Made by a program: the position numbers and the translations under genes. Below are positions 8,401 to 15,224 of a stretch of 35,029 bases of DNA, one piece after another. The notes beneath the pieces were generated by a model. The model had not been told where the DNA came from. It worked only from the letters and a program-made list of their open reading frames with translations, and searched no databases. Where the stretch lies: the NCBI GenBank assembly GCA_937930825.1, contig CALHBL010000055.1:1-35029 (forward strand). Reading direction: 5' to 3'. Source of the DNA: an uncultured Bacteriovoracaceae bacterium. GTDB lineage: Bacteria > Bdellovibrionota > Bacteriovoracia > Bacteriovoracales > Bacteriovoracaceae. Positions within the stretch are counted from its first letter, which is position 1, and each line of letters begins with the position of its first letter.

Positions 8401-8935
8401 ATAACTTTTCTCTATCTCTTTTACGCTGCTGAGGAGAAGTTGTTTTAGCTATTGAATTAAGTTCTTCATTCGAGGTATCAATTATTTTCTTAAGTAAGCC
8501 TTGTGAAAAATTCTTATTTTTTACACCACATCTTTTCAAACTCAAATCAGCATTTTCTGAAGACGTTCTTCTTCTGCCTTTCTTTACTCCAATATCTTTA
8601 TAAATTGACCAATATTGAGTTCTCTTACTTAAAATACTTTGAACTGCTTTTGTGGCCAGTTTTTCCTTAAAGTTTTTAATATTCTTTTCATTTCTGGCAT
8701 ATTCAATTTTGAGGTAGTTACTGGTCACCTTCCAAGCAAGTTCTTGATTATGAAAGCTCTTATAGCATTCTGGATTGATGGCAGGCCTTGGAAGCTCAAA
8801 TGTCTTCAAGGTTTCACTTACTTCTGCGATTTGCGGAAACTTTTCACAATAAAGAGGCAAACCTTCAGAGCCATGAGTAGACTCAAGACCCATTAAAGCC
8901 ATCATTAATAACAAACTGAAAAAATTTCCCTTCAT
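5444..8935 (-). CDS. Very large exported calcineurin-like metallophosphoesterase
   Basis: This 1163-aa protein has a signal peptide (residues 1-22), a long charged, mainly helical N-terminal region with several Cys, a hydrophobic Gly/Ala/Val-rich segment at about 478-520 that could insert into a membrane, and two small beta-rich modules at about 600-730. The phosphoesterase domain follows: SDLHLG (about 779), GGDIYD (813), LGNHDAY (880), GVHAG and SGDNHLH (981). These match the metal ligands of the calcineurin-like family. A Ser/Lys-rich helical tail ends it. The ATG at 8935 starts a good signal sequence; the earlier TTG at 8950 has no RBS. It is coupled to the exported NadD-like gene. The substrate is not predictable (nucleotide, phospholipid or protein phosphate). 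Confidence 0.85.
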   Translation of the reverse strand: MKGNFFSLLLMMALMGLESTHGSEGLPLYCEKFPQIAEVSETLKTFELPRPAINPECYKSFHNQELAWKVTSNYLKIEYARNEKNIKNFKEKLATKAVQSILSKRTQYWSIYKDIGVKKGRRRTSSENADLSLKRCGVKNKNFSQGLLKKIIDTSNEELNSIAKTTSPQQRKRDREKLLKESLFNSLLNRAFFNKQEAIEKVDNEKLEQLSNIDIFKCMARVKRELIVDIRRKAPKEQGGTSDTSDADIVAKHKAELNARVDSECSLGLENKNKRLKSHQEASKRKIENYKRAMIPLYKRVKSFPLLFKKVDNLNLFVDSTSKVRPSALAGHLVKSNRAKELIEGFEKVIKAYPDDYQEILEGVHDPKMRRKSKDLLKNNRDIDFAKLVNIYAKEVRRVSSNDGQVDGLMKRGIQGLTTDLTKSAATVCKGLGEGLHQFPLLVDEVMKLGSHENENMQSAYCQALRKDIIEKSKWSMRRVVGMGLIVLGTAAQVVPVLGTVSGVASSVAGSAIIAADSIGSAIKESDLLSSTEGLLKSGHVEDYQTVLDQSVEAKNKTARAVIDVVSVLALDIGGAVSSTLKSAKEAKALKVTTPKKVDVTGKKISFNQGGGATNGVIKKIENGYVYVEATNGPLKGKVIPVQTLNIGKPLEIENLNLGDLVGVSGIWNDRNVTLKLRSIKGRYGEVVAENGGRRMVLLSELKKIDSDNTQWEHSIGSTLFVPTKIKTKAYAKALGDEQDFKSISEVTNHLQGLTGQQYEQAIETLFHSGSKKNSIVVSDLHLGQRGSQENFDRFLRYLEKEQDAFQNGRVIVGGDIYDSSQMTKWLQAICKNGAKSISQCSKAHFNQVEEVANKANGDVIAKILAKGELRNDQLILQLGNHDAYRYTKVGDKVIYDPQFLERRIAYLEKRFPGIQILKDPDGSEVVRFGDGLSAEISHLPQPPPNIDLPIVFKNEKAFSPATGVHAGSVIDSDVNLRISGDNHLHDLWYGGRDKASSFVSSGNLGGRGAQYVDDSTGEVKNSGLFTVLLEDGRPVTIGPCRNGDSCIYTTRAYRAKDLQTNGVSSKGRAKSKPQSSSVATSAEGLLKQIDELDRDSKNKIYRLLETSPSLRKAQGKLSSQGSLISPVDVEIARRIIDEIPSYRSLSSAKKNELVNILLKECR

Positions 8936-9108
8936 TGAAGATATCCACAAGGATTAACTAAAGATTCATTTCTCTTAATCGATTTATCGGCCTTTTTAGG
9001 ACATTACTCAAAAGTATGAATTTACTAGGGAAGAACCGGTATACTTTGCAGCAGAGAGACGAGCTTTAAAAATCTTTTTCATCAGCTATTCTAATTACCT
9101 GAAATCAC

Positions 9109-9153
9109 TTCAAAAGAGATAAGATAGCTAGCACCAATTAAGTGCCAGCTATC
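9109..9153 (-). terminator. Terminator after the small secreted protein gene
   Basis: The minus strand forms a 12-bp stem at 9123-9153 (GATAGCTGGCAC with GTGCTAGCTATC, one G-U pair) with a 7-nt loop, followed by TTATCTCTTTT. It sits just after the stop at 9162. Confidence 0.75.
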
Positions 9154-9161
9154 AAAGAATT

Positions 9162-9677
9162 CTATATTGAGATAGTACCTTCAACACATTTATGAAATTC
9201 AGCACCAGACTCAGTAAAACAGGCATCAACTCTACCACCACCACAGGCTAAGCTAATCTCTTGATGACATGGAGCTCTTCTCCCATCAAACTTAAGTGTA
9301 TATTGTCCTTGGCTCACTCCATAACCAATATTATAGAAACGGTCTGTAAGGTAAATAACGATTTTAGTTTCATTAGATGAGTATCCTACATTTGTTGTAG
9401 TAATCATGTAACTTGATGGATCTGCACTTACTAGAGTATTGTGGCCCTCTACTATCTGCTTTAAATCTCCTTGAGGTATGCATACAAACATGGATTTTGC
9501 GTCTAAGCTATCAATAAGGTTATCAAGCATTGATCCCGTAGTACTTAGGAGATCATTATCTCTTTTACAGTTGTCTAAATTTAAGACAATCTGATTGCTA
9601 CTAGCAAAGGCCTGTAGAAAAAGAGTACTAAGGAGTGAAACTACTGTAATCATTAATTTCTTTGAGCATAATTTCAT
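9162..9677 (-). CDS. Small secreted cysteine-containing protein of unknown function
   Basis: This 171-aa protein has an N-terminal signal peptide (basic start, hydrophobic residues 8-24, likely cut after AFA). The mature part is mostly beta-like with Cys residues spread along it and a C-terminal Cys cluster (CHQEISLACGG...CFTES...CVEG), suggesting disulphides and an extracytoplasmic location. GGAGGG precedes the ATG at an ideal distance, and a good terminator follows. I recognise no family. It is monocistronic within the block of exported-protein genes. Confidence 0.75.
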   Translation of the reverse strand: MKLCSKKLMITVVSLLSTLFLQAFASSNQIVLNLDNCKRDNDLLSTTGSMLDNLIDSLDAKSMFVCIPQGDLKQIVEGHNTLVSADPSSYMITTTNVGYSSNETKIVIYLTDRFYNIGYGVSQGQYTLKFDGRRAPCHQEISLACGGGRVDACFTESGAEFHKCVEGTISI

Positions 9678-9769
9678 TTAACCCTCCAGAGGTTTTCGAG
9701 TTTTGTTATTTGATTTTGGTGTTAAATAAGCAAGAGCTATGCCAAAACTGAATCAAATTGGAGGTGTTA

Positions 9770-9796
9770 ATAGAGTCACCAAGAAGGCGACTCTAT
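9770..9796 (-). terminator. Hairpin after the HExxxEH secreted protein gene
   Basis: The minus strand has an 11-bp stem (ATAGAGTCGCC with GGTGACTCTAT, one G-U pair) and a TTCTT loop 5 bp after the stop at 9801. There is no T-run, so it could be a weak terminator or a 3'-end stabiliser. Confidence 0.5.
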
Positions 9797-9800
9797 GATC

Positions 9801-10412
9801 TTAATACCCGGGAATATTCATACCTTGCACTAGTTTCACAAAGGATGCACTTCCCTTCTTAGGCATTTCTTTCGAGAAGAAATAGCGGTTCAGTTCACGG
9901 ACATTGACCGAATGCTGTTGACCAAAGTATTTAAAGTGCTCATAGATCATTTCATGACCAAGCAGTCCGGCCCTTTGCTCTACGCTCATTTTCTCATAAA
10001 GGTCTTTATTGATATAAATAATCGTCCCTTGAGGGCCTTCTTTTTGAATTGCCGCTTGTTTTATTTCACACCCTTTAGGCACTCCCACATGAAATGAATC
10101 CTTAACATCTCTAAATTTAGTATCAGGTAGATAAACAAGCTTTCCTTTAAGTTGGGTGAGATCATTCAAATACTTCTTATGAAATGATTGAGAGACACCT
10201 GAGAGGTTTCCTAAAACCTCTTTTAAGTATTCAAGCTCATCTTTTCCTTTCTTTGTTAAAAGCGTATAAGGCATTTTCTTATTTTTATTTTCATGAAAGT
10301 CGAGAAGAACTGGAGCCTTATTTGGGCAAACAATTACATCTCCACCATTTCCAACTTCGTTACCGGCCATCGCCACTCTCATGAAAATGAGTAACATTAT
10401 TTTAAACCTCAT
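9801..10412 (-). CDS. Secreted protein with GNGGDV start and HExxxEH motif
   Basis: This 203-aa protein has a short signal peptide (residues 1-16, MRVAMA then GNEVGNGGDVIVC). The mature N-terminus and the later LLGHEMIYEHFKYFG (residues 150-164) followed by VRELNRYFF belong to a pattern I associate with exported proteins abundant in Bdellovibrio-type predators; this is memory, not a search. H153-E154 and H159 could bind a metal, but the spacing (HExxxEH) differs from the HExxH of classic zinc proteases, so catalysis is uncertain. The start overlaps the upstream lipoprotein stop by 4 nt (ATGA), with AAGGA in front, and it is the last gene of the regulator operon. Confidence 0.75.
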   Translation of the reverse strand: MRFKIMLLIFMRVAMAGNEVGNGGDVIVCPNKAPVLLDFHENKNKKMPYTLLTKKGKDELEYLKEVLGNLSGVSQSFHKKYLNDLTQLKGKLVYLPDTKFRDVKDSFHVGVPKGCEIKQAAIQKEGPQGTIIYINKDLYEKMSVEQRAGLLGHEMIYEHFKYFGQQHSVNVRELNRYFFSKEMPKKGSASFVKLVQGMNIPGY

Positions 10413-11092
10413 TTCCCCTTCCTTGCGTAATCGTCCAACTTCACTCTATAAGAAACCTTTTCACCTGAGAGGTACTCAACATCAAAATCAAGATAGGTTA
10501 ATAACTTACCTACAGGCATTTGCACCACGAGCCACTTACTTATATAGAGACCCGGAGGAATCGCAAAGGGAGTATAGAGATGCTCGGGTGGAACAAGCTT
10601 GGCCAGTTCAAGTCCATCAATTCCATCCATTAAGTTATTAAAGTCTGAAATCGTAGCGACTGTAAGAGCACTTACTGCTAAGCCCCCAGCAAGTCCATTA
10701 TTTCCGCCATTATAAGCAGCACCTGCACCGATAGCGAAGGCCCCTGCTACTGCACCAAGAACCATTTGAGTATTGTGAGCATCAATTTTTGCTCGGCGAC
10801 TAGTTCCTTTGGCCCAAGAAACCAGATCAGAACCAACGATGATGCGGGCCTCTTCACTTCCAGCTATATTAGTCACAGTGATCTTCTTTACCCTTCTCCA
10901 CTTCGTGCCCTTGTTACCAAAAGTAAAATTAATATGGGAAAAAGGCTTATAGGAGTAAGTATCCACTATATCAGCATTAATCGGAGTACTCTTAGGGTGA
11001 TCCCCTTTCATGACATCTGCATAGTTTCCCGGGTTATAAGAGGCGCAGGACACCAGCGTTAATAATACAAAACTAAAAATTACATTCTTCAC
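10409..11092 (-). CDS. Lipoprotein of unknown function
   Basis: The protein starts best at the GTG at 11092: GAGGAG lies 7 nt upstream and the product begins with a compact lipoprotein signal ending LTLVSC (Cys16). The longer ATG at 11107 overlaps the regulator stop and lacks an RBS. The 227-aa product has a central Gly/Ala-rich hydrophobic stretch (GAVAGAFAIGAGAAYNGG...) that may associate with a membrane, between two beta-rich parts. No family is recognised. It sits between a DUF4423-type regulator and a secreted protein in one operon, suggesting a conditionally expressed envelope function. Confidence 0.75.
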   Translation of the reverse strand: MKNVIFSFVLLTLVSCASYNPGNYADVMKGDHPKSTPINADIVDTYSYKPFSHINFTFGNKGTKWRRVKKITVTNIAGSEEARIIVGSDLVSWAKGTSRRAKIDAHNTQMVLGAVAGAFAIGAGAAYNGGNNGLAGGLAVSALTVATISDFNNLMDGIDGLELAKLVPPEHLYTPFAIPPGLYISKWLVVQMPVGKLLTYLDFDVEYLSGEKVSYRVKLDDYARKGK

Positions 11093-11106
11093 TTCAATTC
11101 TCCTCA

Positions 11107-11823
11107 TTATTTTAAAGGAAAGAGTTGTATCGACAATTGATAAACTTCATCCCTAGTTCCAGTTTCAAGACTATCAACAACCATATCCTTTAATTCTTTG
11201 ATAATTTCTTTAGCTTTTTTAATTTTCTTAGAGTTACCTGCGATAGTGACACAGCGAAATTCCCGCTCTTCAACAGAAAGCTCTTCTATTTTTGACTGAG
11301 CAAGTTTTAAGGTGCTCTTGTGATACTCTTGAATGGCCGCAGAGGGCACTTCATCACTTGTCACAAGGGAAGCGGCGACTTGAAAGAATGATCCATCGTC
11401 TCCAATTTCAATTATTTTTAAACGACTCAGTCGAGTCATGGCATGATTAGCCTGAGGCACAGTAATTCCGATTCTTTTAGCAATCCATCTTGGATCTGCC
11501 TTAGAACCCTTAATTTCACCTAGGCTTAAAATAGCAAAGTAATGCCAATTCCCTATTAGCTCGAAGACATCTTCCTCAAGCATTACTGTTTTCTTTTCTT
11601 TCTTAGAGACATTCAAAGCTCTCGATGATTTATTCTGATACCCAAGTTTGAGAAGTACCTTATCTTGCGTATTTCGCCCAAGGCTGCGCTTCCCTGAGAT
11701 CACCTGAGAAAGAGTAGTAGGCGAAATGCCTAAGAATCTAGCGAATGAACGCAAGGAGTAGGCTTCATTAAGCGCCTTTCTCTCATCCAACTCACTTTTA
11801 AGAATTTCTTCGATAACAACCAT
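11107..11823 (-). CDS. TIGR02147/DUF4423-family transcriptional regulator
   Basis: This 238-aa protein has an N-terminal helix-turn-helix (residues about 22-48, LRSFARFLGISPTTLSQVISGKRSL) and a C-terminal domain ending REFRCVTIAGNSKKIKKAKEIIKEL...DEVYQLSIQLFPL. That ending is the signature of the TIGR02147/DUF4423 family, expanded in Fibrobacter and Bdellovibrio-type genomes. A second winged-helix-like part lies at about 115-150 (WIAKRIGITVPQANHAMTRLSRLKII). It heads an operon with a lipoprotein and a secreted protein. Palindromic sequences 49-86 bp upstream are good candidates for its own operator. Ligand and regulon are unknown. Confidence 0.9.
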   Translation of the reverse strand: MVVIEEILKSELDERKALNEAYSLRSFARFLGISPTTLSQVISGKRSLGRNTQDKVLLKLGYQNKSSRALNVSKKEKKTVMLEEDVFELIGNWHYFAILSLGEIKGSKADPRWIAKRIGITVPQANHAMTRLSRLKIIEIGDDGSFFQVAASLVTSDEVPSAAIQEYHKSTLKLAQSKIEELSVEEREFRCVTIAGNSKKIKKAKEIIKELKDMVVDSLETGTRDEVYQLSIQLFPLK

Positions 11824-11871
11824 TTTCCGTCCTTGGAAACATTGTTATAAAATTTATACTGGGAGGTCACG

Positions 11872-11909
11872 GTGTTTCTGAAACACTGTTTCGGAAAATG
11901 AAACAGTGT
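11872..11909 (-). promoter_or_regulatory. Overlapping palindromes, candidate operator of the DUF4423-type regulator
   Basis: Two inverted repeats share a half-site: GTGTTTC-T-GAAACAC (11872-11886) and ACACTGTTTC-N7-GAAACAGTGT (11883-11909, perfect 10-bp arms). The region lies 49-86 bp upstream of the regulator start, where a repressor or activator site would be expected. Assignment to this regulator is inferred from position. Confidence 0.65.
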
Positions 11910-11951
11910 GAACTTATTACCCTAAATTTAACAAAAGTCGGCCTTAAGGCC

Positions 11952-12803
11952 TTAGTACTGCTGAATCTTAACAGACTTTGCCGGTCTACTACTGACATCT
12001 ACCTCAACCTGAAGCGCGCAGTGGTCAGATACAAACCTTCTAAAATATTCAGCTTTGGAATAAGGAAATTTCACAGACTCTCTTCGGCAAGGCCCATAGA
12101 CTTCAGCTTTTTTTACCACAAGCCCCCTACTCCAGACTCTATCGAAAATACGCTGGCCATACCCAAGATAAGTCGAAGTCTCATGAGCAGTTCTAGTAAA
12201 ACCTGTTTGACCAAAAACTCCATCCATTAAAATAACATCATCCACTTCATTCCGAGTAAGACTTGATCTGTATGTATTGAAGTCCCCTATTATTAGAGTA
12301 TTAGGGTTTTCCACAGAATCAGTAAGAGGAGAATTAATAAGACTCTCTATTTGATCCAATCTTAGATCTGTTTCTTTTGATCCGGCCTTTAAGTGTAAAC
12401 CTATAATATTAATTCCATTGTCTAGTTTGGCCGCAAAAGCTGGTCTCAATCTCTTTCCTACCGCAATATCTTCATCCACACTGAAGATTGCTTGTGAATT
12501 ATTCTTTACGCAAATACTAACATTCTGATGACCTCTCCCACCGTCTCCATATGTTTCACAAAAGTGATTAGGAAGTAAGGCAGAAATTCTCGCAGTATCA
12601 GTTAATTCTTGCAGGACAAATACATCCGATTTAGGAATTTGCTTTGTCAGAAAGTCTTTTATCTTTTCATCACGATATTCATCACTAGGCAATCCATACA
12701 TACTTCCACCACGACCGTACCACTGAATATTAAGGCTGGTTACTGTAAGGGCCTTGATAGAAAAGCTAAAAATTATACTGAGGGAAAGTGCGACCTTAAT
12801 CAT
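11952..12803 (-). CDS. Exported endonuclease/exonuclease/phosphatase (EEP) family nuclease
   Basis: This 283-aa protein has a signal peptide (residues 1-18) and the EEP/DNase I-like motifs: SLNIQW (about 23-28), LQEL (Glu66), IGLHLKAGS (catalytic His near 137), IIGDFNTYRSS (Asp and Asn near 172-174) and VSDHCALQVE (SDH near 263). AAGGAT precedes the ATG. EEP enzymes cleave DNA, RNA or phosphoesters; with the signal peptide a secreted nuclease digesting external or prey nucleic acid is plausible, but phosphatase or sphingomyelinase relatives share the fold. It is monocistronic and divergent from the methyltransferase gene. Confidence 0.85.
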   Translation of the reverse strand: MIKVALSLSIIFSFSIKALTVTSLNIQWYGRGGSMYGLPSDEYRDEKIKDFLTKQIPKSDVFVLQELTDTARISALLPNHFCETYGDGGRGHQNVSICVKNNSQAIFSVDEDIAVGKRLRPAFAAKLDNGINIIGLHLKAGSKETDLRLDQIESLINSPLTDSVENPNTLIIGDFNTYRSSLTRNEVDDVILMDGVFGQTGFTRTAHETSTYLGYGQRIFDRVWSRGLVVKKAEVYGPCRRESVKFPYSKAEYFRRFVSDHCALQVEVDVSSRPAKSVKIQQY

Positions 12804-12930
12804 GATTTCATCCTTATTGAAACTGATAAGCTTTAACGCTAACTAAGACTTGCGGCTTAGACAATTGATCTAAGATAATCTAACCATTTCCTAATAATAA
12901 CATGCCTTATGCAACACAGCAGAAAATAGA

Positions 12931-12954
12931 ATTAATGCACGGCCGTGCATTAAT
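12931..12954. promoter_or_regulatory. 24-bp perfect palindrome
   Basis: The half ATTAATGCACGG is followed immediately by its exact reverse complement, without a spacer. It lies 127 bp upstream of the nuclease start and 238 bp before the methyltransferase start. A protein-binding site is likelier than a terminator because there is no loop and no T-run. It contains CGGCCG at its centre. Confidence 0.5.
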
Positions 12955-13037
12955 AAAAGCTCGTAATAAATTCTGTTAGAGATAAAACTTTTATGAAATA
13001 CTTAAGTGTATCGCTTTAATATATAGTCATACCGTTT

Positions 13038-13150
13038 GAGTTTTCGAGTATTGAAAACTAACCTAAAGACTTGTATACCCGAATGGTACTAAGGCTCAAG
13101 CTACGCGCCGCTAGGCGTGCTGCTTGAATTCCTTTCCAGTAGCGGTATAG
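13038..13150 (+). repeat. Two-hairpin repeat, copy A (upstream of the methyltransferase)
   Basis: The first hairpin is GAGTTTTCGA-GTA-TTGAAAACTA. After an 11-nt linker a longer hairpin follows, closed by TATACC/GGTATA, with inner pairings TACT/AGTA, AAGG/CCTT, TCAAGC/GCTTGA and CGCGCC-GCTA-GGCGTG. It ends 42 bp before the methyltransferase ATG. It shares a 28-nt identical block with copies B and C. Confidence 0.9.
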
Positions 13151-13192
13151 AATTTTCAGATTGCAATAATCTTGTCATGGAGAAGAAGACAA

Positions 13193-14329
13193 ATGGCCCG
13201 GTCAAAGAAAGAGAGTTTAAACTTTATAGACCTTTTCAGTGGATGTGGTGGCCTCTCAGTAGGACTTGAGCTTGCCGGCCACACTTGTAAGCTTGGGGTT
13301 GATTTCAATAAAGATGCTATTGAAACTTTTAAGCACAATCATAAGAACAGTGAATCATACTGTGGCGATATTGAGAAGTTGACTTCAGCTAAGCTTAAGA
13401 AGCTTATTGACCCTTCGCAAATTGATATGGTTGTTGGTGGCCCACCATGCCAGGGATTCTCTACTATTGGAAAAGGGCAAGCTGGCGATCAGCGAAATAA
13501 ATTATTTAAACAATTTGTCCGTATTGTAAAAGTATGCAATCCCAAAGTAATTATTATGGAGAATGTTACTGGTTTGTTAGCGAAGAAGAATACTAAAACA
13601 TTAGAATCAATATTTAGAGAGTTTGAAAAACTAGGTTATCAAGTTGAAGCGCGAGTACTCTCCAGCGAAGAGTATGGTGTACCCGAGATACGCAGACGAA
13701 CTATTCTCATAGGGACAAAGAATTGCTCTGCACCCCTATATCCTGAAGTTACCCACGGTAAAAGAGGAGAGCATAAACTCAATACTGTAGGCCATGCCTT
13801 TAAAAGCTTTCAAAAGGGAAATGCTGAAGTTTTAAATCACAATATTGAAACAGCAAAAATTAAGAATGAACTCGATCGTAAAAGATTAGCTAAAATACCT
13901 GAAGGAAGAGGTATACGCTATGAGAAGGATGAACTCGCCTACCTTCCAAAAAGACTTCGCTTTGATATTGACTGGAATACAATTCCTGAAAAAAGATTCC
14001 GCCAAGTGAAGTATCAAAGACTTGATACATCACTTCCCTCACCCACCATACTTACCTCAAGAACGTCGTACTATCATCCAACTGAGAATCGATACCTTAC
14101 AGTCAGAGAGGCCGCAAGTTGCCAAAGCTTTCCAAGTGATTTTGAATTCAAGGGAAGCCTAACATCTCAATTTAGACAGATAGGCAATGCTGTTCCTCCT
14201 CTACTAGGATATGCCTTAGGTCTTGCTGCAACTCAAATGGTTTCGAAAAGAAAAAGCAAGAACTTGAACTCATCAAAGAAGAGCTTTATTAAAAATGCCT
14301 TCAACTACCAAAAACAGATTACGGCTTAA
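13193..14329 (+). CDS. DNA (cytosine-5) methyltransferase, apparently orphan
   Basis: This 378-aa protein has the C5-methyltransferase motifs in order: I (FIDLFSGCGGLS, 11-22), IV (VGGPPCQGFS, catalytic Cys86), VI (MENV, Glu123), VIII (IRRRT, 166-170), IX (REAASCQSFP) and X (FRQIGNAVPP). The variable region between VIII and IX should set the target sequence, which I cannot read. No restriction endonuclease gene is adjacent: the next gene downstream is a convergent radical SAM gene. It may therefore be a regulatory or protective orphan. The ATG at 13193 has GGAGAAG upstream; an in-frame TTG at 13172 has none. A structured repeat occupies the leader. Confidence 0.92.
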   Translation: MARSKKESLNFIDLFSGCGGLSVGLELAGHTCKLGVDFNKDAIETFKHNHKNSESYCGDIEKLTSAKLKKLIDPSQIDMVVGGPPCQGFSTIGKGQAGDQRNKLFKQFVRIVKVCNPKVIIMENVTGLLAKKNTKTLESIFREFEKLGYQVEARVLSSEEYGVPEIRRRTILIGTKNCSAPLYPEVTHGKRGEHKLNTVGHAFKSFQKGNAEVLNHNIETAKIKNELDRKRLAKIPEGRGIRYEKDELAYLPKRLRFDIDWNTIPEKRFRQVKYQRLDTSLPSPTILTSRTSYYHPTENRYLTVREAASCQSFPSDFEFKGSLTSQFRQIGNAVPPLLGYALGLAATQMVSKRKSKNLNSSKKSFIKNAFNYQKQITA

Positions 14330-14346
14330 GAGTTAGTACTAATATA

Positions 14347-15210
14347 TTACTTAAATCTCTTTCTAAAAGTACACTTTTGGCACATCTCTTCGACGAGTAT
14401 TCCATTCTCAAAGCCCTCTCTAATTGATCGGGCCCTGGGTGAGTTTAGAATATCCTCAACAGAGCTTTCTAATGCATTTCCTAAATTAATAGTAGCTTCT
14501 TTATCCAAACAACAGGGAACAACTGTTCCATCCGCATGAATACCAAAGTGATTTCTTAGTCCATGACACCTCCCTACCTCAGAAACAATAGGGAAATCGA
14601 GGGAAGGCCATTCAAATCGAGAGTCAAAGTGAAGGTAAACCCTAGCATTTTTTAATAGCTTCTTGCTCTTTCTAAAGGAGGGGTCGACCTGACGATTAAT
14701 TTCTATTGAAAAGAAATCCTCTAAGTAACGAAAGACTTCTTCATTCTCATCAGATTCACCCTCTTTAAGATTCCAAAGTCTAAAATTTATATAGAGATCT
14801 GGCCGCAATGAACGGGCCTTTTCAGTGAAGGACAAGACAGGGTTTAGATAATCACACAAGTTTCGATCAGGAAAATTATCTTTAAAGGCCTGCAAAGAGA
14901 AATTAATTTGCCTGACAGCACTGCCCTTAAGAATTAAGTCCTCATATCTATGAATGAGAAGACCATTTGTCGTGATCTGAAAAGAAGCTTTCTGCTCCTC
15001 TCCAATATTTAATATTTCAGTAAATTCGGGATGGGCCAGGGGCTCTCCCATCAAATGAAGGCATACGTCTTCACTAATAGGAGTTAATTGAGAAAGGATA
15101 CTAGAAAAATCCTTAAGACTCATTATATCCTTGGGCCTTTCGACAATTGGGCAAAAAGAGCACTGAACATTACAGATATTAGAAATTTCTAGGTGGGCCC
15201 TTTTATACAT
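14347..15210 (-). CDS. Radical SAM/SPASM-domain protein
   Basis: This 287-aa protein has the radical SAM [4Fe-4S] motif CNVQCSFC (Cys13, 17, 20), a GEP-type motif (MGEPLAHPEF) and a C-terminal SPASM-like region: GRCHGLRNHFGIHADGTVVPCCLDKE, then NLGN and CQKC. SPASM proteins bind an auxiliary cluster and often modify peptides or act as maturases. No precursor peptide or other pathway gene is obvious; the only partner is the 75-aa zinc-ribbon gene 14 bp upstream. The substrate is unknown. No strong RBS is seen at the ATG, which fits coupling to the upstream gene. Confidence 0.9.
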   Translation of the reverse strand: MYKRAHLEISNICNVQCSFCPIVERPKDIMSLKDFSSILSQLTPISEDVCLHLMGEPLAHPEFTEILNIGEEQKASFQITTNGLLIHRYEDLILKGSAVRQINFSLQAFKDNFPDRNLCDYLNPVLSFTEKARSLRPDLYINFRLWNLKEGESDENEEVFRYLEDFFSIEINRQVDPSFRKSKKLLKNARVYLHFDSRFEWPSLDFPIVSEVGRCHGLRNHFGIHADGTVVPCCLDKEATINLGNALESSVEDILNSPRARSIREGFENGILVEEMCQKCTFRKRFK

Positions 15211-15224
15211 AGTTTTAGCTTATT

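Larger units (their letters stand above)
12804..13192. other. Divergent intergenic region between nuclease and methyltransferase genes
   Basis: This region has no gene. It holds a 24-bp perfect palindrome (12931-12954), repeat copy A (13038-13150) and presumably the two divergent promoters, which I cannot place with confidence. Confidence 0.6.

Noticed and set aside
9801-10412. HExxxEH protein as a classical zinc metalloprotease
   Set aside because: The HExxH spacing is absent and no third ligand is evident, so it was left as a secreted protein of unknown function.
11919-11952. GGCC-TTAA-GGCC hairpin as terminator of the nuclease gene
   Set aside because: Only a 4-bp stem, overlapping the repeated AAGGCC context and with a short, displaced T-run; too weak to call.
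13038-13150. Repeat as a tRNA gene or CRISPR repeat
   Set aside because: The fold is two hairpins without cloverleaf or anticodon features, and copies are kilobases apart rather than in an array. No tRNA, rRNA or CRISPR was seen in the window.
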